Of a stretch of 14,408 nt of DNA, positions 13,297 to 14,408 are shown piece after piece. The position numbers were made by a program, and so were the translations under genes. Source of the DNA: DATLHO01 sp035539855. GTDB lineage: Bacteria; Bacteroidota; Ignavibacteria; OLB7. The stretch lies in contig DATLHO010000055.1 of assembly GCA_035539855.1 (NCBI GenBank), forward strand, positions 1-14,408, in the 5' to 3' direction. Numbering within the stretch: position 1 is the first letter of the stretch; the number at the start of each line of letters is the position of its first letter. Below the pieces are notes generated by a model that saw only the letters and a program-made list of their open reading frames with translations, ran no database searches and was not told where the DNA came from.

Positions 13297-14408
13297 ATGC
13301 TTGCGACCACGAACGTTTACTCCGGTTATCTCCAGAAGCTCAGACGCTTCATCCGCCGACACGAGATGCTCCTCGGGGGCGAGCCAGTGCTCGTCGCCGT
13401 CAGTGGCGGTGTCGATTCGATGGTGCTTCTCGATATGCTCCTCCGGCTCGCGCCGACGATGAACCTCAAGCTGGGCGTCGCTCACTACGAGCACGGCCTG
13501 CGCGGTGAGGCGTCCAAGCAGGACGCGCAGTTCGTCGTCGAGGCCGCGCGCCGTCACGGCCTCAAGGTCTACGTCGGCCACGGCGACGTCAAACAGATCG
13601 CAGAGGATCACAAGCTTTCGCTCGAGGAGGCCGCGCGTCGTGCGCGGTACACCTTCCTGCGCAAGGTTGCCCGCAAGCATCGCTTTCCGGTCGTCGTCAC
13701 CGCGCACAGCGCGAACGACAACGCCGAGACGGTGCTGCTGAACCTCATCCGCGGCAGCGGCGTGCGCGGGCTCGCGGCGATCCCGCCGATGCGGCAGATG
13801 GGCGAGGGCGTGATCCTGGGCCGTCCGTTCCTCGACTTCGAGCGCTCCGAGATCGAGCGCTATGCGCGCGAGCTCGAGATCGAGTGGCGCGAGGACGAGT
13901 CGAACGAATCCACACGGTTCATGCGCAACCGCTTGCGCAGCGAGCTGCTGCCGATGCTGCAGCAGTACAATCCGTCGATCATCGGCACGCTCAACACGAC
14001 GGCCGAGATCATGCGCAACCTCGAGCAGTATCTCAGCCAGTCAGTGCAGACCGCAATCGAGCGGGTGATCGTCGAGAAGAGCAAGGAGCGCCTGGCGCTC
14101 AACCTCCACCAGATCAAGCACTACCTGCCGGCGATGCAGACCGAGATCGTGCAGCGCGGGGTCTCGCAGGCCTTCGACATTCCGCCGATCTCGTTCAACG
14201 CAACCGAGCGCGCGCTGGCGCTGCTGTACCGCGAGACCGGACAGAAGACCGATCTCGGCGCCGGCTTGACGGCGCTGCGTGATCGCGACTCGCTCGTCGT
14301 GCTCCGCGAACTGCCGCTGCCGCCGGAGCTCGAGCATCCGTTCGAGCGCGGCGAGGATCTCGAGGTCGGCCGCGTGCGCCTGCGCAGCGCGGATGTGCCG
14401 CGCGACCG
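13297..14408 (+). CDS. tilS: tRNA(Ile)-lysidine synthase, cut by the window end
   Basis: TilS uses ATP and lysine to convert C34 of the CAU-anticodon tRNA-Ile to lysidine, so that it reads AUA and is charged with isoleucine. It is cytoplasmic and essential in most bacteria. The first 370 codons are present and open to the right edge. The P-loop SGGVDS is at residues 36-41, followed by AHYEHGLRGEAS (62-73), the HSANDNAETVLLNLIRGSGVRGL segment (137-159) and the family signature EDESNESTRFMRNRLRSELLP (199-219) before a conserved Asn-Pro. After residue 230 the central and C-terminal tRNA-binding parts begin. At 140-142 the usual DDQ reads NDN. The ATG at 13297 is preferred because it lies 9 nt after a -10-like box and gives a normal N-terminus. 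Confidence 0.95.
   Translation, partial: MLATTNVYSGYLQKLRRFIRRHEMLLGGEPVLVAVSGGVDSMVLLDMLLRLAPTMNLKLGVAHYEHGLRGEASKQDAQFVVEAARRHGLKVYVGHGDVKQIAEDHKLSLEEAARRARYTFLRKVARKHRFPVVVTAHSANDNAETVLLNLIRGSGVRGLAAIPPMRQMGEGVILGRPFLDFERSEIERYARELEIEWREDESNESTRFMRNRLRSELLPMLQQYNPSIIGTLNTTAEIMRNLEQYLSQSVQTAIERVIVEKSKERLALNLHQIKHYLPAMQTEIVQRGVSQAFDIPPISFNATERALALLYRETGQKTDLGAGLTALRDRDSLVVLRELPLPPELEHPFERGEDLEVGRVRLRSADVPRD

Overview
The window is GC-rich chromosomal DNA from a Gram-negative bacterium. Coding regions use almost only G or C at third codon positions. Three predicted lipoproteins with lipobox cysteines and an OmpA-type envelope protein imply an outer membrane. A short FlgD-Ig-like protein, fibronectin-type lipoproteins and -10-like boxes placed only 9 nt before start codons fit the FCB superphylum (Gemmatimonadota or a relative). 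That placement is inference; no rRNA or other decisive marker is present.

Layout. 11-1498 (-) is an aldehyde dehydrogenase. 1624-2244 (+) is a membrane-anchored acidic protein of unknown role, convergent with 2255-3754 (-), a lipoprotein with three fibronectin-like domains. 3945-5045 (-) is an AttH/CrtC-type lipocalin-like lipoprotein, divergent from a tight plus-strand operon at 5166-9097: scpA, scpB, a helical-repeat lipoprotein and a chromate-type transporter. scpA/scpB and lipoprotein/transporter each overlap by one base. A hairpin at 9149-9181 closes this block. 9207-9386 (-) is a 59-residue peptide gene with two near-identical 18-residue repeats. 9491-9730 (-) is a 79-residue beta-rich protein. 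9906-10700 (+) is an ABC-2 permease without its usual partners. A 300-base gap with a long hairpin follows, then 11001-13094 (+), an OmpA-family protein with an N-terminal barrel and two OmpA-like domains. After a strong hairpin terminator, tilS begins at 13297 and runs off the right edge.

Housekeeping functions are chromosome condensation (ScpA/ScpB with Smc) and tRNA-Ile2 lysidine modification (TilS). The rest is envelope, transport and metabolism. The most unusual features are the tandem-repeat peptide at 9207-9386, whose repeats differ by synonymous or conservative changes only, and a ScpB more than twice normal size. That ScpB carries a ten-unit heptapeptide repeat inside its first winged-helix domain and a long acidic tail.
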